Assembly: GCA_036652815.1 (NCBI GenBank)
Contig: JAVVVE010000004.1
Coordinates: forward strand, 59,697 to 123,696
Reading direction: 5' to 3'
DNA: 64,000 bases
DNA from: SZUA-378 sp036652815
Lineage (GTDB): Bacteria; Bacillota; Clostridia; Lachnospirales; Lachnospiraceae
Part shown: positions 26,530 to 34,886 of the stretch, in pieces
How positions within the stretch are numbered: position 1 is the first letter of the stretch
Layout of the letters: each line of letters begins with the position of its first letter
Position numbers and translations under genes: made by a program
The notes under the pieces: model-generated
Database searches by the model: none
The model's input: the letters and a program-made list of their open reading frames with translations, nothing else
Told to the model about the DNA's origin: nothing

Positions 26530-27069
26530 ATGAAATTTGTATGTCAAGTATGCGGTTATGTTCACGAAGGAGATGCAGCACCTGAGAAATGTCCAATCTG
26601 TCAAGCACCTGCAGAAAAATTTACAGCACAAAGCGGCGAATTAGAATGGGCTGCTGAGCATGTAGTTGGAATCGCCAAAGGTGTTAGCGAAGATATCGTA
26701 GCAGATCTTCGTGCTAATTTTAACGGAGAATGTTCAGAAGTAGGTATGTATCTTGCTATGTCAAGAGTCGCACACAGAGAAGGTTATCCTGAGATTGGTC
26801 TGTACTGGGAAAAAGCTGCTTATGAAGAAGCAGAGCATGCTTCTAAATTCGCAGAGCTCTTAGGTGAAGTCTTAACAGATTCTACTAAAAAGAACTTGGA
26901 AATGAGAATCGATGCAGAGAATGGTGCTACCGCAGGTAAATTTGATCTTGCAAAACGTGCTAAAGCTGCTAACTTAGATGCAATCCATGATACCGTGCAT
27001 GAAATGGCTAAAGATGAAGCAAGACATGGTAAAGCTTTTAAAGGATTGTTAGATAGATATTTTGCATAA
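26530..27069 (+). CDS. Reverse rubrerythrin (NADH peroxidase component)
   Basis: Peroxide-reducing diiron protein of anaerobes. An N-terminal rubredoxin domain has the iron ligands C5, C8, C21 and C24 (CQVCG, CPICQ). A ferritin-like four-helix domain follows, with diiron motifs ECSEVGMY, EEAEHA and DEARHGKAF. This order, rubredoxin first, defines the reverse rubrerythrins, which in clostridia are strongly induced by oxygen or peroxide through PerR. At 179 residues it is full length. AAGGAG precedes the ATG, and a strong terminator follows, so perR and this gene form a two-gene unit. Confidence 0.95.
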   Translation: MKFVCQVCGYVHEGDAAPEKCPICQAPAEKFTAQSGELEWAAEHVVGIAKGVSEDIVADLRANFNGECSEVGMYLAMSRVAHREGYPEIGLYWEKAAYEEAEHASKFAELLGEVLTDSTKKNLEMRIDAENGATAGKFDLAKRAKAANLDAIHDTVHEMAKDEARHGKAFKGLLDRYFA

Positions 27070-27100
27070 ATAGCTTGATACGTTTCCCCCCCCCTCATAG

Positions 27101-27140
27101 GTGTCCTGTCTGTTATTCCTAACAGATGGGGCACTTTTTT
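27101..27140 (+). terminator. Rho-independent terminator after reverse rubrerythrin
   Basis: GTGTCCTGTCTGTT (27101-27114) pairs with AACAGATGGGGCAC (27121-27134) around a 6-nt loop, followed by six T. A run of nine C (27086-27094) lies just upstream. Confidence 0.9.
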
Positions 27141-27190
27141 ATCTTAATATTTGAATATTTTATCTTTATAATTACTTTATACTTTGTTTA

Positions 27191-27219
27191 TTGACTATCT
27201 GTTCTATTCATTGTATAAC
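27191..27219 (+). promoter_or_regulatory. Sigma-A promoter of hsp20
   Basis: TTGACT (27191-27196) and TATAAC (27214-27219), 17-bp spacer. An inverted pair CTGTTCT (27199-27205) and AGAACAG (27228-27234) brackets the -10 and could be an operator. No CIRCE element is present. Confidence 0.7.
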
Positions 27220-27269
27220 ATATGTAAAGAACAGAACAACTAGATTCAACAATAGAAAGGATGATTATT

Positions 27270-27719
27270 ATGTTAAGACCAACATTATTTGACGCAACAA
27301 AACCATTATTTTTTGACAACACCTTTGACAGTCTCTTTGGCAACGCTTTTACAGATTTCTGGGGAAACAATCGTGGTCGCAGAGAGGGATTCAACACCGA
27401 TGTGATAGACCACGGAGATCATTATGCATTACAGGCTGAGCTTCCCGGATTTCAAAAAGAAGATATCAAGATAGACTTAGCAGATGACACTTTAACGATT
27501 AGTGCTGCTCATAAGGAAGAGACCAAAGAAGAGGATGACAAGACCCATAACTATATTCGCAGAGAACGCCATTATAGTTCTTACAGCCGCAGCTTCTATG
27601 TAGAAGGGATTACTCCTGCAGATATCGATGCTTCTTATAAAGATGGTATTTTGGAAGTAACTTTTCCAAAGAAAGAACAAATCACTGCAGAAGAACCAAA
27701 AAGAATTGAAATCAAATAG
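27270..27719 (+). CDS. Small heat shock protein, Hsp20 family
   Basis: ATP-independent holdase chaperone. The 149 residues show a short aromatic N-terminal arm (FFDNTFDSLFGNAF) and then an alpha-crystallin domain from YALQAELPGFQKEDIKID through the G-x-L motif region YKDGILEVTFPKK. A short C-terminal tail with an IEIK end follows. The ATG at 27270 has AAAGG nine nucleotides upstream; an in-frame ATG three codons earlier is too close to it. It is monocistronic, with its own promoter and a bidirectional-looking terminator. Confidence 0.93.
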   Translation: MLRPTLFDATKPLFFDNTFDSLFGNAFTDFWGNNRGRREGFNTDVIDHGDHYALQAELPGFQKEDIKIDLADDTLTISAAHKEETKEEDDKTHNYIRRERHYSSYSRSFYVEGITPADIDASYKDGILEVTFPKKEQITAEEPKRIEIK

Positions 27720-27751
27720 AATGACACTATTCCCAAGCATTCTCCTTACCA

Positions 27752-27808
27752 AAAGAGGTCTTGGAACCCAAGCATCCATTTGCCCGGTTCCAAGACCTCT
27801 TTGTTTTT
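27752..27808 (+). terminator. Strong 17-bp stem terminator after hsp20
   Basis: AAAGAGGTCTTGGAACC (27752-27768) and its perfect complement (27786-27802) are followed by GTTTTT. The A-run preceding the stem means it could also stop minus-strand transcription from ahcY. Confidence 0.92.
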
Positions 27809-27845
27809 AATTTCTGATAGTTACATAGCTAATCCATTATTTCTT

Positions 27846-27881
27846 CTTGACCGACATCTTGACCGACATCTTGACCGACAT
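27846..27881. repeat. Three perfect tandem copies of a 12-bp unit
   Basis: CTTGACCGACAT is repeated exactly three times between the hsp20 terminator and the ahcY stop codon. No coding role was seen. Confidence 0.9.
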
Positions 27882-27906
27882 TTCTGGCGGATTCTGATAG
27901 TTATGA

Positions 27907-29154
27907 TTACAGGGTTGAACTCGTTAAATATTTTTCTTGTTCCGGTGTTAATGTATCGATCTGTTTACCCAGGAATGCTAATTTGCGTTTTGCTACCTCT
28001 TTATCTACGGCTACAGGTACATCAATAAGTTTCTCTGTTAGATGTCCTGCATGTTCAACCAGATATTTAGCACTTAAAGCCTGTATTGCAAAACTCATAT
28101 CCATAATCTCTGCCGGATGTCCATCACCTGCTGCCAGATTTACCAATCTGCCTTCAGCCAATACAAAGATCCACTGTCCGCTCGGAAGTTTATAACCCAT
28201 AATATTCTTTCGTTGCTCTCTGGTCTCTACTGCAATTTCACGTAATCTTGCCATATCTATCTCGCAGTCAAAGTGCCCTGCATTACATAAGATAGCTCCA
28301 TCTTTCATCACTGCAAAATCACCTTCATCGATAACTTTATCACATCCGGTGACTGTCACAAAGAAATCGCCAACCTTTGCTGCTTCTCTCATCGGCATCA
28401 CATCAAAGCCGTCCATCACAGCTTCTATCGCTTTCACCGGATCAATCTCTGTCACGATAACTCTTGCACCTAGTCCTTTGGCTCTCATCGCAGTACCTTT
28501 ACCGCACCAGCCATATCCGGCTACTACAACATTCTTCCCTGCCACGATTAAATTAGTCGTTCTATTGATTCCGTCCCATACAGATTGTCCTGTTCCATAA
28601 CGATTATCAAACAAGTGTTTACAATCTGCATTATTTACCATAACCATTGGGAATTGAAGTTGACCTGCCTTATTCATAGCAACTAAGCGAATAATACCCG
28701 TTGTCGTTTCTTCACAGCCACCGATTACATTTGGTATCAAGTCAACAAACTCCGTATGCATCATATGTACCAGGTCACCACCATCATCAATGATGATATT
28801 TGGACCTACTTTTAAGACATTGCGAATGTGTACTGCATATTCTTCCGGTGTACAATCATACCATGCGTGTACTTCAAGACCTGCTGCTACCAATGCTGCT
28901 GCTACATCATCCTGCGTAGAGAGCGGATTGCTGCCTGTAATATACATCTGCGCACCACCTGCTGCCAGCACCTTACATAAATATGCTGTCTTGGCTTCCA
29001 GATGTACGGATAAGGCTACTTTCTGACCTGCAAAAGGTTTTGTTTGGGTGAACTCTTCTTCCAATGTCCTGAGCAAATCGCAATTTCTTTTTACCCATTC
29101 TATCTTTCTCTCTCCTGATTCTGCTAACTTAATATCTCTGATTTCGCTTTTCAT
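27907..29154 (-). CDS. ahcY: Adenosylhomocysteinase
   Basis: NAD-dependent hydrolysis of S-adenosylhomocysteine to homocysteine and adenosine, clearing the product of SAM methylations. The catalytic region has NNADCKHLFDNRYGTGQS, and the NAD-binding Rossmann motif is VVAGYGWCGKG. The C-terminal stretch is EIMDMSFAIQALSAKYLVEH. At 415 residues it is of the short type that lacks the ~40-residue insertion of eukaryotic and many proteobacterial enzymes. It lies 33 nt after the D-2-hydroxyacid dehydrogenase gene and has no room for an SAH riboswitch. GAGG precedes the ATG. Confidence 0.95.
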   Translation of the reverse strand: MKSEIRDIKLAESGERKIEWVKRNCDLLRTLEEEFTQTKPFAGQKVALSVHLEAKTAYLCKVLAAGGAQMYITGSNPLSTQDDVAAALVAAGLEVHAWYDCTPEEYAVHIRNVLKVGPNIIIDDGGDLVHMMHTEFVDLIPNVIGGCEETTTGIIRLVAMNKAGQLQFPMVMVNNADCKHLFDNRYGTGQSVWDGINRTTNLIVAGKNVVVAGYGWCGKGTAMRAKGLGARVIVTEIDPVKAIEAVMDGFDVMPMREAAKVGDFFVTVTGCDKVIDEGDFAVMKDGAILCNAGHFDCEIDMARLREIAVETREQRKNIMGYKLPSGQWIFVLAEGRLVNLAAGDGHPAEIMDMSFAIQALSAKYLVEHAGHLTEKLIDVPVAVDKEVAKRKLAFLGKQIDTLTPEQEKYLTSSTL

Positions 29155-29187
29155 ATTGTCCTCTTTTCTTTCCTTATCGGAATGCTT

Positions 29188-30144
29188 TTATTTGACTATA
29201 TTTCGCTCTTCACCTTGTAGATAGGCTTCTACGTTACGATGGACTTCCACTACCAGTCTTTCTCTCGCTTCCGTACTGGCCCATGCCAGATGTGGTGTAA
29301 TGATAAGCTTATTACTGTCTTGTATCTGTGCTAACGGATTATCGGTTCTCATAGGTTCTTTACTCAGCACGTCTAGTCCTGCACCTGCAATCATGTTTTG
29401 TGTCAATGCTGTGTATAGATCGCGATCATTCACAACCGGTCCTCTGGCTACATTGATCAAGATCGCCGTCTGCTTCATCTGACGCAACGCTTCTAGGTTG
29501 ATAAGATCTCTTGTTCTATCTGTCAAAGGACAGTGCAGGGACAAAATATCCGCCTGTTGTAACAGGGTGTCAAAATCTACTCTGGTATATTCCGTCGTCG
29601 TATTGTGTCCGGACGCTGAATAAAATATAACATGACAGCCAAATGCTGCTGCAATCTGTGCTACTTTACGTCCGATATGTCCCAGTCCTATGATTCCCCA
29701 GGTCTTACCTTCTAATTCTGTAAATGGAATATCAAAATTAGTAAACACAGACTGTGCGGCATAGATTCCTGATTTGACATAATTATCATAATGATGTAAT
29801 TTTTCCAACAAATATAAGGTCATAGCAAAGGTATGCTGTGCCACTGCTGCTGTAGAATAGTCCTTTACATTGGTTACTGTGATTCCTCTGTTTCTTGTAT
29901 ATGCAAGGTCTACATTGTCAACTCCCGTTGCCGCAATACAAATCAGCTTCACATAAGGTGCGTTCTTTAAGGTCTGTTCATTCATTGGTATTTTATTAAG
30001 GATCAATACCTGTGCATCCTGTATTCTATCTGCCAATTCTTCCGGAGAAGTAAGCGGATAACGTGATACCTCTCCTAAGTTATCAAAAGAAGATAAATCG
30101 ATATCATTGCCTAAGCAATTGTTTTCCAACATAACGATTTTCAT
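29188..30144 (-). CDS. D-2-hydroxyacid dehydrogenase (NAD-dependent)
   Basis: Reduces a 2-oxo acid or oxidises a D-2-hydroxy acid; candidates are glycerate/hydroxypyruvate-type or D-lactate-type substrates. The 318 residues have the N-terminal substrate half (CIAATGVDNVDL), the NAD motif GIIGLGHIGRKVAQIAAAFG, the catalytic arginine in NVARGPVVND, and GLDVLSKEP. The acid/base histidine lies in TPHLAW. Adjacent to ahcY and the HD-GYP gene in one direction with short gaps. The substrate cannot be told from sequence. Confidence 0.92.
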   Translation of the reverse strand: MKIVMLENNCLGNDIDLSSFDNLGEVSRYPLTSPEELADRIQDAQVLILNKIPMNEQTLKNAPYVKLICIAATGVDNVDLAYTRNRGITVTNVKDYSTAAVAQHTFAMTLYLLEKLHHYDNYVKSGIYAAQSVFTNFDIPFTELEGKTWGIIGLGHIGRKVAQIAAAFGCHVIFYSASGHNTTTEYTRVDFDTLLQQADILSLHCPLTDRTRDLINLEALRQMKQTAILINVARGPVVNDRDLYTALTQNMIAGAGLDVLSKEPMRTDNPLAQIQDSNKLIITPHLAWASTEARERLVVEVHRNVEAYLQGEERNIVK

Positions 30145-30161
30145 ACGGCACCCCTTCTTAC

Positions 30162-31226
30162 TTATGGTTCGTCTTCATCTGTAATGGTAAGATTCAGAGT
30201 TTCCATCAAATCAACATCATGTAACTTCTTGACATTACCGATACCTTCTCGGTCATCGATAACTCTGACAACAGGACGATGTGGCATGGATTGATTCTGA
30301 GCCTTCACGATACCATGTGTTCCATCTGACAAATATACAATGGTGCCATTGGGATAAATCGCTATATTTTGAATAAATAATGCTAATAGCTCGGGATCTA
30401 TCTTTGTAACCGAATCCCTCATCAATATATTAACTGCAGAACGATTGGAAATCGCATGATGATAACAACGTTCCGATGTAATCGCATCATACATATCTGC
30501 TATTGCCGCTATCTTGGAAAATACATGGATCTCTTCCGAATGCAAGGCATTGGGGTAGCCGGAACCATCCAGACGTTCATGATGCTGCAGGCAGACCAAT
30601 CTCGGCAGTTCAGTCATCAAAGGATTACATTTTAAGATCTCATATCCTAAAGTAGTATGCCTCTTTACATGTTCAAATTCTTCCGCATTCAGCCGTCCAG
30701 GTTTATACAAAATCTTACTATCCAGAATCGTCTTGCCGATATCGTGCAATAAAGTACCTTCTGCCAGCTTCTGCAGCATCGGTACTGAAAGATCCATTCT
30801 CTGTCCGAGAAGCAATGCAAATACGGTCGTATTCACAGAATGTACCAGCGTCATATCATCGGTCGTACCGATATCATTGAGACTGATTAGGACATCCGGT
30901 CTGTTTAAAATATCCTCCAGCAAGGAATCTACAACGCCTGAAATAGCTCCTGTACTAAAGCTACCATCCGCTTGAACGCTCTGTAATACACCTTGCAATG
31001 CGGTTTTGCACTTACAACGTGTTTCCTCCGTAATGGCATCCGGGATTTCTATGCCTTCAGAGACCTCATCTTCCACATATAATGCAGTAATTCCATAGGA
31101 GGCAAGCCATGGTATGAAACGGTTTAAACGATTAGTGCCTGCAACCAACAGCATGCTATTCTCATGATAGGTAGACTTGGCAAGCTTCATCTCCGGTGTT
31201 ATCATTGACAAAAGGACTTTTCTCAT
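30162..31226 (-). CDS. HD-GYP domain protein (putative cyclic-di-GMP phosphodiesterase)
   Basis: A 354-residue cytoplasmic protein. The HD pair is at residues 161-162 in LLHDIGKT, and the hallmark HHERLDGSGYP is at 215-225, so the active site appears intact. The ~100-residue N-terminal part is the short region often seen before HD-GYP domains in Firmicutes. A small C-terminal extension contains beta strands. It is likely to hydrolyse c-di-GMP and so influence motility or pilus use, both encoded in this window. It lies between pgi and the dehydrogenase gene, all on the minus strand. Confidence 0.9.
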   Translation of the reverse strand: MRKVLLSMITPEMKLAKSTYHENSMLLVAGTNRLNRFIPWLASYGITALYVEDEVSEGIEIPDAITEETRCKCKTALQGVLQSVQADGSFSTGAISGVVDSLLEDILNRPDVLISLNDIGTTDDMTLVHSVNTTVFALLLGQRMDLSVPMLQKLAEGTLLHDIGKTILDSKILYKPGRLNAEEFEHVKRHTTLGYEILKCNPLMTELPRLVCLQHHERLDGSGYPNALHSEEIHVFSKIAAIADMYDAITSERCYHHAISNRSAVNILMRDSVTKIDPELLALFIQNIAIYPNGTIVYLSDGTHGIVKAQNQSMPHRPVVRVIDDREGIGNVKKLHDVDLMETLNLTITDEDEP

Positions 31227-31265
31227 AAGTACCTCATTCTGATTATAGTATAGATTAATAGCGTC

Positions 31266-32621
31266 TTATTTTTGCAATCTCTGTAACAGCAATTCTCTTT
31301 GTTCTTCATATCCCGGTTTGCCCAAAAGTGCAAACATATTTTTCTTATAACTCTCCACACCCGGCTGATTGAATGGATTGACACCTAACAGATATCCACT
31401 GACGCCACAGGCAAATTCAAAGAAATAGAATAATGCACCCAGATAAAATTCATTTGCCTCCGGAACGGATATCATGAGATTTGGAACCTGTCCATCTGTA
31501 TGTGCTAAAATCGTTCCATTCATGGCACTCTTATTCACAAAATCAACGGTCTTGCCTGCAAGATAATTAAGACCATCTAAATCAACCGGTTCTTTCTCTA
31601 TCTTGATTTCTTCTCTGGATGTTTCAATATTAATGACTGTCTCGAACAGGTTTCTCGCCCCATCCTGAATGAATTGTCCCATGGAATGCAAATCTGTTGT
31701 CAAATCAACACTGGCAGGGAAGATTCCCTTTTGATCTTTTCCTTCACTCTCGCCATATAATTGTTTCCACCACTCGGATACAAAATGAACACTGGGTTCA
31801 TAATTAGCCAGAATCTCAATTCCTTTTCCTTTTCGTAATAAGATATTACGAAGGGCTGCATATTGCAATGCATCATTCTCTTCATATGGGTTCTGGATGG
31901 CTTGTTGTCTTGCCGCAGCTGCCCCTTCCATCAATTGGTCAATATCAGCACCGCTGACGGCGATTGGTAATAATCCAACTGCAGTTAATACCGAATAGCG
32001 TCCACCGATATCATCCGGGACTACAAAAGATTCATAGCCTTCTTCTGTAGCCAGACCTTTGAGTGATCCTCTGGCTTTATCCGTAGTTGCATAGATTCTT
32101 TTCGCAGCTTCGGCTTTTCCGTATTTCTTTTCTGCCATCTCTTTAAAGATTCTAAAAGCTATCGCCGGTTCTGTAGTGGTACCTGACTTACTGATCATAT
32201 TAATCGAAAAATCTCTGTCTCCAACCACATCAATAAGATTTTTAAGATAAGTGGAGCTGATAGAATTGCCCACAAAATATATTTCGGGAGTTTTTCTAAT
32301 CTCTTTGGATACCATGTTATAAAAACCATGTCTTAAAAATTCAATCGCTGCCCTCGCTCCAAGATAAGAGCCACCGATACCGATAACCAGTAGTACTTCT
32401 GAATCTTTTTTAATCTTTTCAGCAGATTGTTTGATTCTGGCAAATTCTTCTTTATCGTAGGTAACCGGTAAATCAATCCATCCAAGGAAATCATTTCCTG
32501 CGCCTGTTTTTGCCAATAATTCCTCTTTTGCCTGTAAAATAGGTTGTTTCATCAAGTTTACTTCATGCTCCCCTATAAAAGGTTCTGCCTTTGCATAATC
32601 AAATGCTATTTTCTGACTCAT
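31266..32621 (-). CDS. pgi: Glucose-6-phosphate isomerase
   Basis: Interconverts glucose-6-phosphate and fructose-6-phosphate. The phosphate-binding region has VIGIGGSYLGARAAIEF and SKSGTTTEPAIAFR, and the catalytic segment includes DLHSMGQFIQDG and the C-terminal GVNPFNQPGVESYKK. At 451 residues from the ATG at 32621 it matches the short Firmicutes form. The open frame extends 22 codons further but those codons overlap the promoter. AAGGAG is found upstream of the ATG. A palindrome overlaps the promoter -10. Confidence 0.96.
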   Translation of the reverse strand: MSQKIAFDYAKAEPFIGEHEVNLMKQPILQAKEELLAKTGAGNDFLGWIDLPVTYDKEEFARIKQSAEKIKKDSEVLLVIGIGGSYLGARAAIEFLRHGFYNMVSKEIRKTPEIYFVGNSISSTYLKNLIDVVGDRDFSINMISKSGTTTEPAIAFRIFKEMAEKKYGKAEAAKRIYATTDKARGSLKGLATEEGYESFVVPDDIGGRYSVLTAVGLLPIAVSGADIDQLMEGAAAARQQAIQNPYEENDALQYAALRNILLRKGKGIEILANYEPSVHFVSEWWKQLYGESEGKDQKGIFPASVDLTTDLHSMGQFIQDGARNLFETVINIETSREEIKIEKEPVDLDGLNYLAGKTVDFVNKSAMNGTILAHTDGQVPNLMISVPEANEFYLGALFYFFEFACGVSGYLLGVNPFNQPGVESYKKNMFALLGKPGYEEQRELLLQRLQK

Positions 32622-32669
32622 GTCTATCCTTACTCCTTTGCTAAGCGTAATGTACTGCATACTTTTAAT

Positions 32670-32706
32670 TACACTTAAGTGTAGCAAAATTACTTCTGTT
32701 TATCAA
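32670..32706 (-). promoter_or_regulatory. pgi promoter with an overlapping 14-bp palindrome
   Basis: TTGATA (32701-32706) and TACACT (32678-32683) are 17 bp apart on the minus strand. TACACTTAAGTGTA (32670-32683) is a perfect palindrome covering the -10 and the start site, suggesting a repressor operator of unknown identity. Confidence 0.6.
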
Positions 32707-32730
32707 GCACAACTTACCCACCCGATAGGA

Positions 32731-33369
32731 TTAATTAATTAAAAATTCTTTCAGCAGCTCGTCCAATTCCAATGCTTCTGATTTGGAGAAAAAAGATGAT
32801 GTGGCTTCTAGGCCCTTTTCGGTCTGTGGAACCGCTGTTATTTCCTGTGATTCCTCCAGTACACTCAGTTGGTTATTCCTATGATTTTCAAAATAATCAA
32901 CCAGATTTGTCTTGAGTATCTGTTTCTTGGTTGGAATATCTACAAGAGAATTAATTGAAAAATATACATATAACCCAAATAAACTAATAATATAGTAAGG
33001 GAGTAATTCTCCTATGGTATCTCCATCAATGATTCCTTTGCAGATGCCTAACCCGGAGAGCAATACGGAAAACAACATGAACTGCCCCGCCAAATGTCCC
33101 ATTCCCGATAAAGATACTTTACCATAGGTGATTCGATTCATAAATTTTTCTACAAAAATCGGAACATTGCTGACTCCATTGTTCAGTTGGTAACAATTAG
33201 CAAATTTTAGTTTGCATTGTTTTAATTGTGTATTCTCCGTTACTGCCATATTTTCTGTTGCATAAATGATTCTTTGGTATAAGACACCAATTATAATTTG
33301 GCAGGTTATGCTTAATAATAAAAATAGGATAGTTAAAATAAAAAATATTTGTTGTAAGATGAGCTGCAT
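32731..33369 (-). CDS. Membrane protein of unknown function
   Basis: Not recognised. The 212 residues have an N-terminal membrane helix (about 5-28) and two more near 95-112 and 122-142. The C-terminal ~70 residues are soluble and acidic, ending in a leucine-rich helix (ALELDELLKEFLIN). The region between helices 1 and 2 contains two cysteines (CKLKFANCYQ). It has its own promoter and a ribosome site AAGGA, and lies upstream of pgi without an obvious functional link. Composition is like its neighbours. Confidence 0.7.
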   Translation of the reverse strand: MQLILQQIFFILTILFLLLSITCQIIIGVLYQRIIYATENMAVTENTQLKQCKLKFANCYQLNNGVSNVPIFVEKFMNRITYGKVSLSGMGHLAGQFMLFSVLLSGLGICKGIIDGDTIGELLPYYIISLFGLYVYFSINSLVDIPTKKQILKTNLVDYFENHRNNQLSVLEESQEITAVPQTEKGLEATSSFFSKSEALELDELLKEFLIN

Positions 33370-33419
33370 GTTTATCTTCCTTTCCGGTTATATATTGTTT
33401 TCTATTATATATAACTTTT

Positions 33420-33448
33420 ATTATAGAAGTTTTTACAGAGTATCACAA
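33420..33448 (-). promoter_or_regulatory. Candidate promoter of the unknown membrane protein gene
   Basis: TTGTGA (33443-33448) and TATAAT (33420-33425), 17-bp spacer, minus strand. In the leader, GTTATATAT and ATATATAAC (33407-33415 and 33387-33395) form an AT-rich inverted repeat before the ribosome site. Confidence 0.55.
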
Positions 33449-33500
33449 GACAGATACGGTGTAATCGTTTTACATATTTTAGCATTATACGTGGAAAGAC

Positions 33501-33529
33501 TGGAAAAAACCCTATTTTTCTGCTATAAT
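33501..33529 (+). promoter_or_regulatory. Promoter of the TSCPD-murG unit
   Basis: TGGAAA (33501-33506) and TATAAT (33524-33529), 17-bp spacer, plus strand, 31 nt before the ATG at 33561. Confidence 0.6.
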
Positions 33530-33560
33530 CTCTAACATATGAAAGAAGGAGTGTGTCAAT

Positions 33561-33812
33561 ATGAGATATCAGCCAAAAGGAGTCTGCTCCAGTTCCATTG
33601 ATATAGAGACAGATCACGATATTATTACTGCAGTTGAATTTACGGGAGGTTGTAGCGGTAATCTACAAGGCGTCTCTCGTTTGGTTACCGGTATGAAGAT
33701 TGAAGAAGCTATTTCCAAATTAAAGGGAATCCACTGCGGATATAAGCAGACTTCCTGCCCAGACCAACTGGCACTGGCTCTTGAATCTATCCTAAGGGGG
33801 CGAGAATCATGA
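33561..33812 (+). CDS. TSCPD domain protein (TIGR03905 family)
   Basis: A small 83-residue protein of unknown function whose name comes from the conserved C-terminal motif TSCPDQLA, present here near residue 65. Three other conserved cysteines occur (GVCSSS, GGCSGN, HCGYK), suggesting a metal or Fe-S site. The same domain caps class II ribonucleotide reductases, but this short form is free-standing and common in anaerobic Firmicutes. Its stop overlaps the murG start by 4 nt, so the two are translationally coupled. AAGGAG precedes the ATG. Confidence 0.85.
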   Translation: MRYQPKGVCSSSIDIETDHDIITAVEFTGGCSGNLQGVSRLVTGMKIEEAISKLKGIHCGYKQTSCPDQLALALESILRGRES

Positions 33813-34873
33813 AACAAATCGTTCTAACAGGTGGCGGAACTGCCGGGCATGTAACACCCAATATTGCCCTGCTGCCTGCCCTGCACACTGCCGGAATAGA
33901 GGTGTCTTATATCGGTTCTTATGACGGTATGGAGAAGCGCCTCATTGCGGACTTTGATATTCCTTACTATGGAATTGCCTGTGGAAAATTCAGACGTTAC
34001 TTTGATTTTAAAAATCTATCCGATCCTTTTCGTGTTATAAAAGGGTTTGCAGAAGCCAGACATGTATTAAAACAGATAAAGCCCGATATTGTTTTCTCAA
34101 AAGGCGGCTTTGTCAGTGTACCTGTCGTACGTGCTGCTGCCAGTCTTAAGATTCCCTGTATTATCCATGAATCTGATATGACGCCGGGTCTGGCCAATAA
34201 GCTATGTATTCCCGTTGCCACTAAGATATGTTGTAATTTTCCGGAGACCCTGGCTTTATTGCCTCCTGACAAAGCGGTCTTAACCGGTTCTCCGATCAGA
34301 GCAGAACTGAGCAAAGGAAATCGCACTTCCGGGCTTAAATTGTGCGGATTTACGGCTGCAAAGCCTGTATTGATGGTAATCGGTGGAAGTTCGGGTGCCA
34401 GCTCTATTAATAAAGCAGTTAGGGAAGCTTTGCCTAGATTATTAGAAGATTTTCAAGTGGTTCACTTATGTGGAAAAGATAAGATAGATACCTTACTACT
34501 AAATATTCAAGGATATCAGCAATTTGAGTATCTAAAAAATGAATTAAAAGATATCTTCGCCATGGCTGATGTCGTCATATCCAGAGCCGGTGCCAATGCT
34601 ATCTGTGAGATATTAGCATTGCAAAAACCTAATTTGTTGATCCCTCTGTCTGCCAACAGCAGCCGCGGTGACCAGATCCTAAATGCCAAATCTTTTGAAT
34701 CTCAGGGCTTCAGTAAAATAATTATAGAAGAACATTTGACTGAGAATCTATTGATTGATGCTGTACAGGAGCTATATTGTTCCCGTCAGTCTTATATTAA
34801 TACCATGAAGATGAGCAATCAGTTGAACTCTATCCAAACGATTATGAATCTCATAAACACCATCTTATCCTAA
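33809..34873 (+). CDS. murG: UDP-GlcNAc transferase MurG (lipid II synthesis)
   Basis: Transfers GlcNAc to lipid I to make lipid II on the inner face of the membrane. The N-domain has TGGGTAGHVTPNIALLPAL and FSKGGFVSVPVVRAA. The C-domain has VIGGSSGASSINKAV and the donor-binding SRAGANAICEILALQKPNLLIPL. At 354 residues it is full length. It is outside any division/cell-wall cluster, so it may be a second copy; that cannot be judged here. It overlaps the TSCPD gene by 4 nt and the convergent HIT gene by 9 nt. Confidence 0.92.
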   Translation: MKQIVLTGGGTAGHVTPNIALLPALHTAGIEVSYIGSYDGMEKRLIADFDIPYYGIACGKFRRYFDFKNLSDPFRVIKGFAEARHVLKQIKPDIVFSKGGFVSVPVVRAAASLKIPCIIHESDMTPGLANKLCIPVATKICCNFPETLALLPPDKAVLTGSPIRAELSKGNRTSGLKLCGFTAAKPVLMVIGGSSGASSINKAVREALPRLLEDFQVVHLCGKDKIDTLLLNIQGYQQFEYLKNELKDIFAMADVVISRAGANAICEILALQKPNLLIPLSANSSRGDQILNAKSFESQGFSKIIIEEHLTENLLIDAVQELYCSRQSYINTMKMSNQLNSIQTIMNLINTILS

Positions 34874-34886
34874 GATGGTGTTTTTT
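34855..34886 (+). terminator. Hairpin terminator spanning the stop codons of two convergent genes
   Basis: AAACACCATCTTA and TAAGATGGTGTTT (34855-34867 and 34871-34883) make a 13-bp stem with a 3-nt loop. Six T follow on the plus strand (34881-34886). Both the murG stop and the HIT-gene stop lie in the stem-loop. Confidence 0.88.

Noticed and set aside
27086..27094. Run of nine C as a phase-variation tract
   Set aside because: It lies between the rubrerythrin stop and its terminator, not in a coding region or promoter, so switching would have no obvious effect.
27141..27269. CIRCE element (HrcA site) before hsp20
   Set aside because: The TTAGCACTC-N9-GAGTGCTAA pattern is absent.
27846..27881. 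CRISPR-like array
   Set aside because: The 12-bp units are directly adjacent without spacers and no cas gene is nearby.
29155..29187. SAH or SAM riboswitch before ahcY
   Set aside because: Only 33 nt separate it from the upstream gene and no such fold is present.
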